A stretch of DNA of 64,000 bases, taken from the NCBI RefSeq assembly GCF_028532485.1, contig NZ_CP116942.1:1054001-1118000 (forward strand). Direction: 5' to 3'. The notes beneath the pieces were generated by a model. The model saw only the letters and a program-made list of their open reading frames with translations, searched no databases and had not been told where the DNA came from. Shown here piece after piece: positions 34,777-42,977 of the stretch. Positions within the stretch are counted from its first letter, which is position 1; the number at the start of each line of letters is the position of its first letter. Both the position numbers and the translations under genes were made by a program. The DNA is from Iamia majanohamensis (GTDB taxonomy: Bacteria > Actinomycetota > Acidimicrobiia > Acidimicrobiales > Iamiaceae).

Positions 34777-35648
34777 GGCGTCGCGCTCATCGGTCGCACC
34801 TGGGGGGAGCGCACCCTCGGCGTCCGGTCGGCGGCGGGCCGCCGCTGCACCCACCGGGCGAGCAGCCCGCACCCGACGAAGCCCACGGCGTTGAGCCCGC
34901 CGTGGGTCGGGATCATGTCGGGGATCGAGAGCGCCGCCACCTCGGCGTGCTGGGCCGCAGCCCACGCCACGGCCAGGACCATCGGCGCCCAGACCGACAG
35001 GGCGGAGACGGCCAGGAGGAGGCGCGCCACCCTCGGCCCGGTCCGATGGGCCTCGGCCAGCTGCATGCCCGCGGTCGCCCACACCCCGAGGGTCATGACC
35101 ACCGCCCCGCCGACCTGGGCCACGGCCGAGCGGGTGACGAACCCGGAGGCGACGAGCGCTGGGGCGGCCGCGCTGAGGGCCACGGCGCCGGTCCCGAGGG
35201 CCCGGCGGGTCGGTGCGGCGTCGGCTGCGGCCCCAGCCAGCGTGACTGCGGCCGCCCCGGCATAGGTGAAGTGCACCGCCGTCAGGGCGACGATCGGCTC
35301 GTGGATGCCGAGGGGGGAGGCGCCGGCCCGGGAGAGGACGAACCAGCACCCGGCGACCAACGCGTCGACCGAGGCGACGAGGTGGACGACGTCTCTCCGG
35401 GTCCAGCTGCGCACGGGGCCGGCGGCGCGGAGCGCGGTGGCGAGCTGGGCCAGGACGACCGTGGGCCAGGCGAGGGCGGCCGCGACGGCGGGTCCACTGC
35501 CGACGGGCGCAGCGAGGGCGACGAGCGCAAGGAGCGCAGCCACGGCCCATCGGCGCCGTTCGCCGCCCAGGCACGCCGGCAGCACCAGGGCCACGCCCGC
35601 CAGCACGGCCATGGCGATGCCGAGCGAGGGGGTCAGCGTCAAGCTCAT
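34773..35648 (-). CDS. YndJ-like membrane protein
   Basis: A 291-residue membrane protein with about eight to nine helices and the YndJ-family motif IVALTAVHFTYAGAAAVTLAG (about 139-159), plus GGLNAVGFVGCGLLARWV near the end. Function unknown. First gene of the coupled operon YndJ-like / DUF1990 / small membrane protein. The promoter is readable: minus-strand TTGCCG (35678-35683), 16 nt, TAGTGT (35656-35661), then 7 nt to the ATG, so the mRNA is likely leaderless. Divergent MerR gene; direct repeats lie over the -35. Confidence 0.85.
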   Translation of the reverse strand: MSLTLTPSLGIAMAVLAGVALVLPACLGGERRRWAVAALLALVALAAPVGSGPAVAAALAWPTVVLAQLATALRAAGPVRSWTRRDVVHLVASVDALVAGCWFVLSRAGASPLGIHEPIVALTAVHFTYAGAAAVTLAGAAADAAPTRRALGTGAVALSAAAPALVASGFVTRSAVAQVGGAVVMTLGVWATAGMQLAEAHRTGPRVARLLLAVSALSVWAPMVLAVAWAAAQHAEVAALSIPDMIPTHGGLNAVGFVGCGLLARWVQRRPAADRTPRVRSPQVRPMSATP

Positions 35649-35655
35649 GATCAAT

Positions 35656-35702
35656 ACACTACCGAATGGTCGCAGATCGGCAACTCGCAGATCGGCTAGG
35701 GT
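35656..35702. promoter_or_regulatory. Face-to-face leaderless promoters with direct repeat
   Basis: Minus strand: TTGCCG (35678-35683)/TAGTGT (35656-35661), ATG 7 nt further. Plus strand: TAGGGT (35697-35702), GTG 7 nt further. Between them TCGCAGATCGGC occurs twice (35670-35681 and 35685-35696; 15-bp period), covering both -35 regions. It is a likely binding site for the divergent MerR regulator, although MerR sites are more often palindromic. Confidence 0.55.
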
Positions 35703-35709
35703 GCCCGTC

Positions 35710-36453
35710 GTGCCTGAGGACGACGGCGAGATGCGCCTCGACGCCCTGGCCGCCGAGGCGGGGGTGGCCTCCACCACCGTGCGGCTGTACCAGCAGCGGG
35801 GTCTGCTGCCCCGACCGCGCCTCGTCGGCCGGACGGGGTGGTACGGGCCCGCCCACCTCGCCCGCCTCCGGCTGGTGCTCCGCCTCCAGGAGCAGGGCTT
35901 CTCCCTCGCCGGCATCGCCCGCCTGCTGGAGTCGTGGGAGCACGGCGGTGACCTCACCGACCTCCTCGACGCCGAGGCCCAGGTCGACGCCCTGCTCCAT
36001 CGCCGCACCGCCCGCGAGGTGACGCCGCAGGAGCTGTCCGCCCGGTTCCCCGCCGAGGCGCTCACGCCCGAGCTGGTGTCGCGCGCGGTCTCGCTGGGCC
36101 TGGTGGAGGGCGGGAGCGACGGGCGTCTCCGGGTCCCCGACGTCCGCTTCCTCGAGGTGGGCTCGGAGCTGGCCCGGCTGGGCGTCCCGCTGGAGGTGGT
36201 CCTCGACCAGTGGGAGGAGCTCCGGGCCGACACCGACCGTATCGCCGAGCGCTTCGTCGCCGTCTTCGAGGCGGACCTCCTGCCCGAGGGGTGGGAGGGC
36301 GACCTGGAGGACGAGCGACTGGCTGCGGCTGCGGCGACCCTCGCCCGCTTGCAGCACCTGGCCGGCCAGGTCCTTGTCGCTGCGCTCGACACCTCGATGG
36401 CCGCTGCGGCCCAGGCCCGCCTCGGTGCGCTGGCGTCACCCGACGAGATCTGA
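35710..36453 (+). CDS. MerR-family transcriptional regulator
   Basis: A 247-residue regulator. The N-terminal MerR winged helix (about 8-75) has MRLDALAAEAGVASTTVRLYQQRGLLPRPRLVGRTGWY and LARLRLVLRLQEQGFSLAGIARLLE. The rest is helical (about 90-247) without the cysteines of metal-sensing MerR proteins, so the effector is probably organic. The GTG is fixed by TAGGGT 7 nt upstream; a GTG at 35701 overlaps that box and the ATG at 35731 would also keep the domain. The divergent YndJ-like operon is the obvious target. Confidence 0.88.
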   Translation: MPEDDGEMRLDALAAEAGVASTTVRLYQQRGLLPRPRLVGRTGWYGPAHLARLRLVLRLQEQGFSLAGIARLLESWEHGGDLTDLLDAEAQVDALLHRRTAREVTPQELSARFPAEALTPELVSRAVSLGLVEGGSDGRLRVPDVRFLEVGSELARLGVPLEVVLDQWEELRADTDRIAERFVAVFEADLLPEGWEGDLEDERLAAAAATLARLQHLAGQVLVAALDTSMAAAAQARLGALASPDEI

Positions 36454-36458
36454 GGGGG

Positions 36459-36510
36459 CGAACCAGAGACCGTTCGCGTTGCCAGGGCAACGCGTCTGGT
36501 CGCTGGTTCG
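36459..36510. terminator. 25-bp near-palindrome, bidirectional terminator
   Basis: The arms 36459-36483 and 36486-36510 pair at 21 of 25 positions around a 2-nt loop. The ends CGAACCAG/CTGGTTCG and core GCGTTGCC/GGCAACGC are perfect. It lies between the convergent MerR and flippase-like genes, 6 nt after the MerR stop. Confidence 0.65.
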
Positions 36511-36529
36511 GGGGAGGGGGAGGGGCGGG

Positions 36530-38932
36530 TCAGAGCTCGTCGTTGCGCTGCATCCAGCCCAGGGCCAGCCAGCCGGGGAGGAGGGGGAGCCAGAAGGTGG
36601 CCAGGCGGAAGGTGAGGGTGGACGACACGGCCACCCCGTCGGCCAGGCCGAAGGCGGTGAAGCCGGCGATCATGGCCGACTCGATGGCGCCGATGCCGCC
36701 GGGCGTGGGGGCGACGGTGGCCACGGCCACGGCCACCAGGTAGGCGGCGCCGATCTGGGGGACCGAGATGCCGCCGCCGAAGGCCTCGACGCAGCAGGCC
36801 ACGGCGACGACGTAGGTGAGGGTGATGCCGGCGGAGCCGCCGAAGAGGGCGATCACCCGGCCCGGGTTCTGGAAGGTGCGACCGATCTGGGCCAGGCCGT
36901 CCTTCAGCGTGGCGAGCGCCGGCGCCACCAGCTTCCGTCGGGCCGGCGGGACCGCGACCAGCACGCCCACGATCACCACCAGCACCCCCACCACGAGCAG
37001 CACGATCTGGGTGTCGGGGAGGGAGAGGCCGCCGGTGCCGGTGCTGCCGGCCCAGACCACGAAGCCGACGAGGAAGAGGAGGTGCACGGCGAAGCCGCCC
37101 ACCGCGTTGACGGCGACCGAGCCCCCCGCGTCGGTGGTCGACACGCCGAGGCGCTGGAGGAACCGGGCGTTGAGGGCGAAGCCGCCCGCCCCGGCGGGGC
37201 CCACCAACCCGGCGAACGATCCCGCCACCTGGGCCCGCAGGTTGGGGGCGAAGGGGATGTCGTCGGTGACCGCGCCCTGGAACGACACTGCCGCGAACAG
37301 GTAGCTGACCGCCGAGGCCGCCACCGCGGCGAGGATCCAGAGGGGCTTGGCGTCGCCGAAGGCCCGGGCCGTCTTGTCGAAGTCGGCCAGCTGGGGCAGC
37401 AGGGAGTAGAAGGCGAGGGCCGACACCGCGGTGATGGCGACGGTCTTGGGCTTGATGCGCTCGAGGTGCTCGAGCTCGATGTCGGGCTCGCCCGTCGCCT
37501 CGTTGACGGCGTGCTGGAGCGCATCGAGCAGGTCGCCCTCATGATCCTTCACCCGGGCGCGGGTCCGCGGGGGCAGGGCCAGGGGCTGGAGCATGCGGAG
37601 GGCGGGGGCCACCCGCTCGGCGCCACGGACCCGCACCGCCGCGGCCACGGCGTCGTCGGCCCCGACGACGAGGGCCGACTCCACCAGCAGGGCGGCCGCG
37701 TCGCGGGCCACCTCGGTGACCGGCGGCGCCGTCTGGGCGGCGTCGAAGTCCTCCAGCCACACCTTGCCGTCCTCGTCCACCCGCAGGGCCTCCAGGGCCA
37801 GGCGCCGGTGGGCCAGCCCGGCGTCGTGCAGCGCGCCCACCTGGGTCCAGAGGTCCTCCAGCACCTCGGGGCGGGCCAGGTCGTCCGGGCCGGCCGGGGC
37901 CGAGGGCGCCGGTGCGGTGACGAGGTAGGCCGAGCCGCGGTCGGTGGTGCCGATGCGCACGACCCTCGGCGCCCGGACCTGGGCCTGGTGGGCGAGGACG
38001 AGGATGAGGGCCTCGTGCTCGATGCGGCGCTTGAGCGTGGAGTAGCGCGTCCCGACCTCCGACGAGCGGTAGCGGAGCCGGCGGTAGAGGCGGGGGAGGA
38101 GGTCGGCGTCGCGCTCGGTGGGGGTGCGGAGCAGGACGTCGTAGTGGGCGCCGTCGTGGTCGACGACGTCGTAGCGCAGCGCGCCCCCGCCCAGGTCCTC
38201 ACGGTCGATCCGGTGGGGGTCGAGCCCGTCGGCGCGGAGGGCGGCCAGCACCTCCTCGGGCTGGGGCTCGGCGCTGGGGGACCCGAACAGCACCAGCACG
38301 AGGGACCCCACGACGGTGCCCACCCCGAGGGCGAGCACCAGGTCGAAGGCGGGGTTGGCCACCGCGATGAGGCGCAGCACGACGAGGACCCCGACGCTGT
38401 ACCAGAGGGTCTGGCGCCACCGCCGGGAGAGCCACGGTGCCGCCACCGTCACCACGGCCACGGTCGAGGCGATCACCGTCGAGGTGGGGTAGGCCGCGGT
38501 CACGTCGTTCTCGGTCCGCAGGTCGGCGAAGGCCTGGGCCAGGGCCCGGTTGATGACCACCCCGTCGGCCAGGACCATGGCCAGGGTGGCCACGCCGCCG
38601 GTGAGGACGAGGAGCGCCGCCACCCGCCACCGCCGACGGACGAGGAGCACCACCAGGGCCACGAGGGGGACGAAGCTGGTGACCACCTGGGCGATGGTGA
38701 GCACCGCGGCCTCGAGCTGGCCCGGGAGGCGGGCGAAGGCACCGGCCAGGTCCTCCTCGACGCCCTCGATGGTGGCCTGGGCCACCTCGGCCACCAGCGC
38801 CCCCGCGCCCACCAGGGCGAGGCCGCTGACCAGCCGGACGAGGTCGCCGGCGGCGAAGGACCGCCGGCCCGGGGGCGGGTCGAACAGCTCCACCCCGGCC
38901 GCCTGGTCCGGGGGCGCGGCGGTGGTCGTCAC
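36530..38932 (-). CDS. Flippase-like (LPG-synthase TM region) protein with embedded pseudokinase
   Basis: An 800-residue membrane protein in three parts. Residues about 30-215 hold six helices. Residues about 225-430 are a soluble kinase-like domain with GALHDAGLAHRRLAL and VWLEDFDAAQ. Residues about 490-795 are the lysylphosphatidylglycerol-synthase TM region (UPF0104), with GAGGFALNARFLQRLG and VATVAPTPGGIGAIESAMIAGF. In the kinase part the catalytic HxD is HRR and the Asn is lost, while the DFG-type Asp remains (D395), so it is probably a pseudokinase that may sense ligand. No LPG transferase (GNAT) domain is present, so it is unlikely to make lysyl-PG. It may move a lipid or glycolipid. 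GTG start; minus-strand TAGCGT (38987-38992) is about 55 nt upstream. Confidence 0.85.
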   Translation of the reverse strand: MTTTAAPPDQAAGVELFDPPPGRRSFAAGDLVRLVSGLALVGAGALVAEVAQATIEGVEEDLAGAFARLPGQLEAAVLTIAQVVTSFVPLVALVVLLVRRRWRVAALLVLTGGVATLAMVLADGVVINRALAQAFADLRTENDVTAAYPTSTVIASTVAVVTVAAPWLSRRWRQTLWYSVGVLVVLRLIAVANPAFDLVLALGVGTVVGSLVLVLFGSPSAEPQPEEVLAALRADGLDPHRIDREDLGGGALRYDVVDHDGAHYDVLLRTPTERDADLLPRLYRRLRYRSSEVGTRYSTLKRRIEHEALILVLAHQAQVRAPRVVRIGTTDRGSAYLVTAPAPSAPAGPDDLARPEVLEDLWTQVGALHDAGLAHRRLALEALRVDEDGKVWLEDFDAAQTAPPVTEVARDAAALLVESALVVGADDAVAAAVRVRGAERVAPALRMLQPLALPPRTRARVKDHEGDLLDALQHAVNEATGEPDIELEHLERIKPKTVAITAVSALAFYSLLPQLADFDKTARAFGDAKPLWILAAVAASAVSYLFAAVSFQGAVTDDIPFAPNLRAQVAGSFAGLVGPAGAGGFALNARFLQRLGVSTTDAGGSVAVNAVGGFAVHLLFLVGFVVWAGSTGTGGLSLPDTQIVLLVVGVLVVIVGVLVAVPPARRKLVAPALATLKDGLAQIGRTFQNPGRVIALFGGSAGITLTYVVAVACCVEAFGGGISVPQIGAAYLVAVAVATVAPTPGGIGAIESAMIAGFTAFGLADGVAVSSTLTFRLATFWLPLLPGWLALGWMQRNDEL

Positions 38933-39012
38933 CGCGCCGCCCGGGTCGGCGGCGCACCCGCGCTGCTCGTGCGACCCACGCCGGGCACGCTAGGCCCTGC
39001 CAGGATGGGCCG

Positions 39013-39471
39013 ATGCCCACCGCCGCACCGGACGCCGCCCCCGTGGTCGGCGCCGTGGCCCGCTGGCACGAGCTCCTGCGGGGCGACGTGGCCGCCGGCC
39101 TCGACGCCCTCCTCGCCGACGACGTCGTCTTCCTCTCGCCCGTGGTCTTCACCCCGCAGCGGGGCAAGGCGATCACGACGATGTACCTGGTGGCCGCCTA
39201 CGGCACCCTCGGGGGCTCGGGCGGCGACGGCGACGGGCCCGGCGGAGCGGGCTTCCGCTACGTCCGCGAGGTGCTGGGCACCCACGACGCGGTGCTGGAG
39301 TTCGAGACCACCGTCGACGGCACGCACGTCAACGGCGTCGACATGGTCCGCGTCGACGACGAGGGCCGGATCGTCGAGTTCAAGGTGATGGTCCGCCCCC
39401 TCCAGGCCGTGCACAAGCTCCACGAGGTCATGCGCGCCCAGCTGGAGGCCATGGGCGGGCCGCCGGGCTGA
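39013..39471 (+). CDS. SnoaL-like / NTF2-family protein
   Basis: A 152-residue cone-fold protein: ARWHELLRGDVAAGLDALLADDVVFLSPVVFTPQRGKAITTMYLVAA (about 15-62), then strands VLEFETTVDGTHVNGVDMVRVDDEGRIVEFKVMVRPLQAVHKLHEVM. The VVFLSPVVFTPQ.GKAIT pattern recurs in actinobacterial NTF2-like proteins. These bind hydrophobic ligands or act as small isomerases/hydrolases; the activity here is unknown. The start follows CAGGAT by 6 nt, perhaps a degenerate leaderless -10. Divergent from the flippase-like gene. Confidence 0.8.
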   Translation: MPTAAPDAAPVVGAVARWHELLRGDVAAGLDALLADDVVFLSPVVFTPQRGKAITTMYLVAAYGTLGGSGGDGDGPGGAGFRYVREVLGTHDAVLEFETTVDGTHVNGVDMVRVDDEGRIVEFKVMVRPLQAVHKLHEVMRAQLEAMGGPPG

Positions 39472-39483
39472 GCCCCGGTCGGG

Positions 39484-40887
39484 TCAGGCGTCGACGACGG
39501 GGTCGAGGCGGACGGGCCGCTCCACGTCGAGGCGGAACCGACCCCGACCCGTGCGGGTCATGCGGATGGCGGCCTCCCGCTCGTCGAGGCGCCGCTTCAG
39601 CAGGATCAGCCGGCTCTCCAGGTTGTCCTTGAACCCGGGCATGTCGAGGGTCGGGTCGAGCCGCAGCTCCTTGTTGGTGAAGTCCACCCGGCCGTCGCGG
39701 TGGAGCTCGCCCAGGAGCGCCCAGAGGATGCGCCCGGCCACCCCCTTGATGAGGTACTCGCCGTCGAGGAAGGTGCTCCCGTCGGCGGCGAAGTGGCGCA
39801 CGCGCACCGGGGCGCGCCCGTCGGGTGCGACCCCGCCGGGGGCGGCGGACCCGGGGAGCACGGGGTCCGCGGCCCGCTCCTCGGCGCGTAGGGTCTCGTA
39901 GGCGCTGGCGAAGAGGGAGGCGACCACCGACAGGGCGGCCTCGTCGGCCGGCCCGAAGGCGACCCTGTCCCGGCTGTCGGCCGAGAGCACCCCCACCAGC
40001 TGGCCCAGGGCGAAGGCCGGCACCGCCACCCGGCTGTGGGCCCCCGGGAGCCCGGGCATCGGCACCGCCGGGGCCGCGCCCTCGCCGCCGTGGTCCTCCC
40101 ACGAGCGCTGGACGGTGCGGGAGTACTTGGACATCTGCCCCAGGTTCCCCACCCGCATGGGCTCGCCGCGCTGGGCGGCCATGCCGATCACGCCGTCGCC
40201 CATCGTCACCTCGGCCCCGACGCTCTCGGCGTCGAAGCCGCGACTGGCCATCGTGTAGAGCGAGCGCCCGTCTTCGGCGGCGAGGAGCAGGTGGACGTGG
40301 TGGTAGCCGAGGACCCGGTCGAGGCCGTCGACCAGGGTGGCCACCAGGGACTCGAGGTCCGGGCAGCGGGCGATGCGCGAGCACATCTCGCCCACGGCCA
40401 CGGTGCCGGGCCCGGGCCGGCCACCCTCCGGGGGCGGCGGCGCATCCGGGTTGATCGGCGTGGCCACCAGGCTCGTCACGCGGTAGATGTCGGCGGCGCG
40501 CAGGCGGAAGACGTCCTGCATGCCGGTCATGGCCGCGATGGCCACCACGTCGGCGGCCAGCCGGTCGAAGAGCTCGCCCCTGCGCTCGGTCCGCTCGTAG
40601 GCGAGGTCGAGGCGGTACTCGTCGTGGGTCACGGGGTCGATGATGAGCATCGAGGCCCGGGGGTTCTCGGCCAGGTTCCGAGCCGTCTTGGAGAAGAACT
40701 GGTTGGAGAGGGCCAGGCGCTCGTCGTCGACCGCGTGGCAGCGGGACAGGTAGGTGACGTTGGGCGTCCCGTCGGCCGACGCGGTGGCGATGACGGCCGG
40801 GATCACCCCGGTGAAGCACCGCTCGAGGACCGACAGGGGCAGCTGCTCGCCCTCGGGGGCGCCGGGCGGCGGGGCGGTGGCGGTCAC
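39484..40887 (-). CDS. PNPOx-like domain + GAF domain + winged-helix fusion protein
   Basis: A 467-residue three-domain protein. Residues about 20-140 are a pyridoxamine-5'-phosphate-oxidase-like split barrel (GVIPAVIATASADGTPNVTYLSRCHAVDDERLALSNQ). Residues about 170-335 are a GAF domain (LESLVATLVDGLDRVLGYHHVHLLLA, VGMAAQRGEPMRVGN, VGVLSADSRDRVAFG). Residues about 370-455 end in an OmpR-like winged helix (GRILWALLGELHRDGRVDFTNKELRLD, SRLILLKRRLDE, GRGRFRLD). It may bind flavin or haem and respond by DNA binding, a one-component sensor. That reading is inference, as the HTH assignment is from pattern only. The GTG start overlaps the upstream PNPOx-like stop by GTGA. Confidence 0.78.
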   Translation of the reverse strand: MTATAPPPGAPEGEQLPLSVLERCFTGVIPAVIATASADGTPNVTYLSRCHAVDDERLALSNQFFSKTARNLAENPRASMLIIDPVTHDEYRLDLAYERTERRGELFDRLAADVVAIAAMTGMQDVFRLRAADIYRVTSLVATPINPDAPPPPEGGRPGPGTVAVGEMCSRIARCPDLESLVATLVDGLDRVLGYHHVHLLLAAEDGRSLYTMASRGFDAESVGAEVTMGDGVIGMAAQRGEPMRVGNLGQMSKYSRTVQRSWEDHGGEGAAPAVPMPGLPGAHSRVAVPAFALGQLVGVLSADSRDRVAFGPADEAALSVVASLFASAYETLRAEERAADPVLPGSAAPGGVAPDGRAPVRVRHFAADGSTFLDGEYLIKGVAGRILWALLGELHRDGRVDFTNKELRLDPTLDMPGFKDNLESRLILLKRRLDEREAAIRMTRTGRGRFRLDVERPVRLDPVVDA

Positions 40888-41351
40888 GCGCGGTCGCCGG
40901 TGATGGGGGCACCTGCGCCCGGGCCCGGCGTCTGGTCGAAGACGCCGTCCACCGCCACCTCGCAGCGCACCAGGTCGACGGGGACCTGGCGCTCCATCAG
41001 CTCGACCGGGACGTCGTCGACCTCGAGGACGGCCCCGTGGTAGCCGTCGGTGTAGCGGCGGCTGCGCGCCCGGTCGTCGTCGGTCGCCGCCGCCAGGCCG
41101 TCGGCCCGGCCCTTCAGCTGCACGGCCTGGAGGGTCTCGACGTCCGCCGCGGTGACGGCCACCGGCGCGCCGGAGGCCAGGTGCCCGAGGAGGACCACGT
41201 CGTCGGCGGGCAGCAGGAGCCGGACCCGGGCACCGTCGTCGAGGACGTCGAGGCCCCAGCCGCGGGCCGCCCACGGCGCGCCGTCGGGGCCCACGGTGCC
41301 GACGATGAGTGCGCCCGACTCCAGCAGAGCGACCAGATCCGAGGTGAGCAC
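40884..41351 (-). CDS. PNPOx-like split-barrel protein
   Basis: A 155-residue protein with the split-barrel start LVALLESGALIVGTVGPDGAPWAARGWGLDVLDDGARVRLLLPADD. LGHLASGAPVAVTAADVETLQAVQLKGRAD follows, as in flavin/F420-binding PNPOx-like proteins of unknown substrate. It is translated just before the PNPOx-GAF fusion (GTGA overlap), so the two probably work together. GTG start with GGAGGGG close by. A minus-strand TAAGAT about 35 nt upstream is a plausible -10. Confidence 0.82.
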   Translation of the reverse strand: MLTSDLVALLESGALIVGTVGPDGAPWAARGWGLDVLDDGARVRLLLPADDVVLLGHLASGAPVAVTAADVETLQAVQLKGRADGLAAATDDDRARSRRYTDGYHGAVLEVDDVPVELMERQVPVDLVRCEVAVDGVFDQTPGPGAGAPITGDRA

Positions 41352-41485
41352 CTGCCCCTCCGCGTCCCCTTAGGAAGTTGTGAGGGTGATCTTACGAGGG
41401 TCTCAGGAACGGGGTCGATCGGACCGGCGGATGATCGTCCCGAGCGGTTCGAAGACGTCGGCCGCCGACCGAGAGGACAGACCCC

Positions 41486-42199
41486 ATGACCACCATTGAC
41501 CGCCCCCACACCGCCCCCGACGGGATCGACCGCTCGCAGCTCGTCTCCTTCGACCTGTACCGCGACATCCACAAGGGCATCCGGACCGAGCTGTTCGCCA
41601 CGACCGTGGAGGCCGGGCGCACCGACCCTGCGGACCCGGCGGCCCGCGCCGCGCTGGCCGACCGCGTCGCCGGCCTCGCCGCCCTGCTCGTGTCCCACGC
41701 CCACCACGAGGACGCCGCCATCGACCCCGTCCTCGAGGTCCACCGCCCGGACCTGGCCGAGGCCGTGACCACCGACCACGCCGTGCTCGACGCCCGCCTG
41801 GCGGCCATCGTCGACCGCACCCGCTCGGCGGTCGACGCCCCCGACGACCACCGGGCCCAGCTCCACTGGGCCCACCTCGACCTGGCCTCGTTCACCAGCG
41901 CCTACCTGGCCCACCAGGACCTGGAGGAGCGGGTGGTGATGCCCGCCCTCGACCAGGCCATCGGCTTCGAGGCCCTGCTCGGCCTCCACCAGTCGATCAT
42001 CGGCGCCATCCCGCCCGACGAGCTGGCCGAGAGCCTGGCCCTCATGCTCCCGGCGATGAACGTCGAGGACCGGGTGGAGATGCTCGCCGGCATGCGGGCG
42101 TCGGCCCCGCCCGAGGTGTTCGCGGGTGTGCTGGGCCTGGCCGCCTCGGTGCTGGCCGGCCCCGACCACGAGGTGCTGGTGCGCCGCCTGGAGGTCTGA
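41486..42199 (+). CDS. Hemerythrin-like domain protein
   Basis: A 237-residue helical protein with the histidine/acid pattern of hemerythrin HHE domains: DIHKGIRTE (about H29), SHAHHEDAAIDP (about 70-81), DHAVLDARL (about 95-103) and AYLAHQDLEERVVMPAL (about 135-151). These would hold a di-iron centre that binds O2, NO or peroxide. A C-terminal helical part (about 160-237) is extra. It is divergent from the PNPOx-like operon across 134 bp; both may deal with oxygen or redox state, an inference. AGAGGA precedes the ATG. Confidence 0.85.
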   Translation: MTTIDRPHTAPDGIDRSQLVSFDLYRDIHKGIRTELFATTVEAGRTDPADPAARAALADRVAGLAALLVSHAHHEDAAIDPVLEVHRPDLAEAVTTDHAVLDARLAAIVDRTRSAVDAPDDHRAQLHWAHLDLASFTSAYLAHQDLEERVVMPALDQAIGFEALLGLHQSIIGAIPPDELAESLALMLPAMNVEDRVEMLAGMRASAPPEVFAGVLGLAASVLAGPDHEVLVRRLEV

Positions 42200-42338
42200 C
42201 CGGCGCCGAGGACCGTGGCCGCCACCGGGACCGGCGCCCGCTGCGCGACGACGAGGGGCGATCGGTGCGGCTCGCCGCGCCGGTCGCCCTCCGGTGCGCC
42301 CGGCGACGACGGCCCTGGTCCCCGTCCGACGGGTGGCC

Positions 42339-42344
42339 TACCCT
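42339..42344 (+). promoter_or_regulatory. -10 box TACCCT, near-leaderless start
   Basis: TACCCT plus 8 nt precedes the GTG of the GDSL lipoprotein gene. Confidence 0.45.
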
Positions 42345-42352
42345 CCCGGGTT

Positions 42353-42925
42353 GTGGGGGTGCGTCGGGTGGTCGTCGTCCTCGCCGTGGCCGTGCTCGCC
42401 GCGGCGGGCCTGGGAGCCTGCTACCCCGCGCCCCAGACGAACGTGGTGGTGGCGATCGGCGACTCGCTCCTGCTCGGCGCCGAGCAGCAGGGGCTGGCCG
42501 AACGGCTGCGGGACCTCGGGCTCTCCCCCGAGATCGACGCCGAGGGCGGCCGCCCGGCCGACCGGGCGGTGGCGCTGGTCGACGCGGCCACCCGCGGGCG
42601 GCGGACGGGCGTGCTCTACCTGGGCCTCGGGACCAACGACGGCACCGACCGGGCGTCGTTCCGGGCCGACATCGAGGCCGTCATGGTCGCCGCTCGGGGC
42701 TGGCCCGTGGTGTGGAGCCTGGTCGAGTGGCCCAAGGTGCTGGGGCTGAACGACGAGCTGCGCGCCGCCCGCGACCGCCACGCCAACCTGGCCCTGATCG
42801 ACTTCACCCCCGAGGTGACGGCCCGCCCCTGGTACCGGGCGACCGACGGCGTCCACCTGGTGCCGGCCGGGTACGTGGCCCGGGCGGCCCACATCGCCGC
42901 CTTCTGCGACCGGTACCGGCCCTAG
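42353..42925 (+). CDS. SGNH/GDSL-type hydrolase, lipoprotein
   Basis: A 190-residue exported esterase-like protein. VGVRRVVVVLAVAVLAAAGLGAC is a lipoprotein signal with Cys23. The mature part has block I VVAIGDSLLLGAEQQG (nucleophile Ser), LGLGTND (block III-like) and the C-terminal DGVHLVPAGY with the catalytic Asp/His pair. It is short for the family, a minimal flavodoxin-like hydrolase. Acyl-ester or O-acetyl cleavage outside the membrane is likely; substrate unknown. The GTG is set by TACCCT 8 nt upstream; longer in-frame extensions have no signal-like sequence at their start. Confidence 0.82.
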   Translation: MGVRRVVVVLAVAVLAAAGLGACYPAPQTNVVVAIGDSLLLGAEQQGLAERLRDLGLSPEIDAEGGRPADRAVALVDAATRGRRTGVLYLGLGTNDGTDRASFRADIEAVMVAARGWPVVWSLVEWPKVLGLNDELRAARDRHANLALIDFTPEVTARPWYRATDGVHLVPAGYVARAAHIAAFCDRYRP

Positions 42926-42977
42926 CGCCCGCCCCCGACCGGTTGCGGGGCGCCGGGCCGGCTGGGAGGCTCGCCCG

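Noticed and set aside
36459-36510. Treating the convergent palindrome as a phage attachment site
   Set aside because: No integrase, tRNA or second copy flanks it; a terminator explains its position better.
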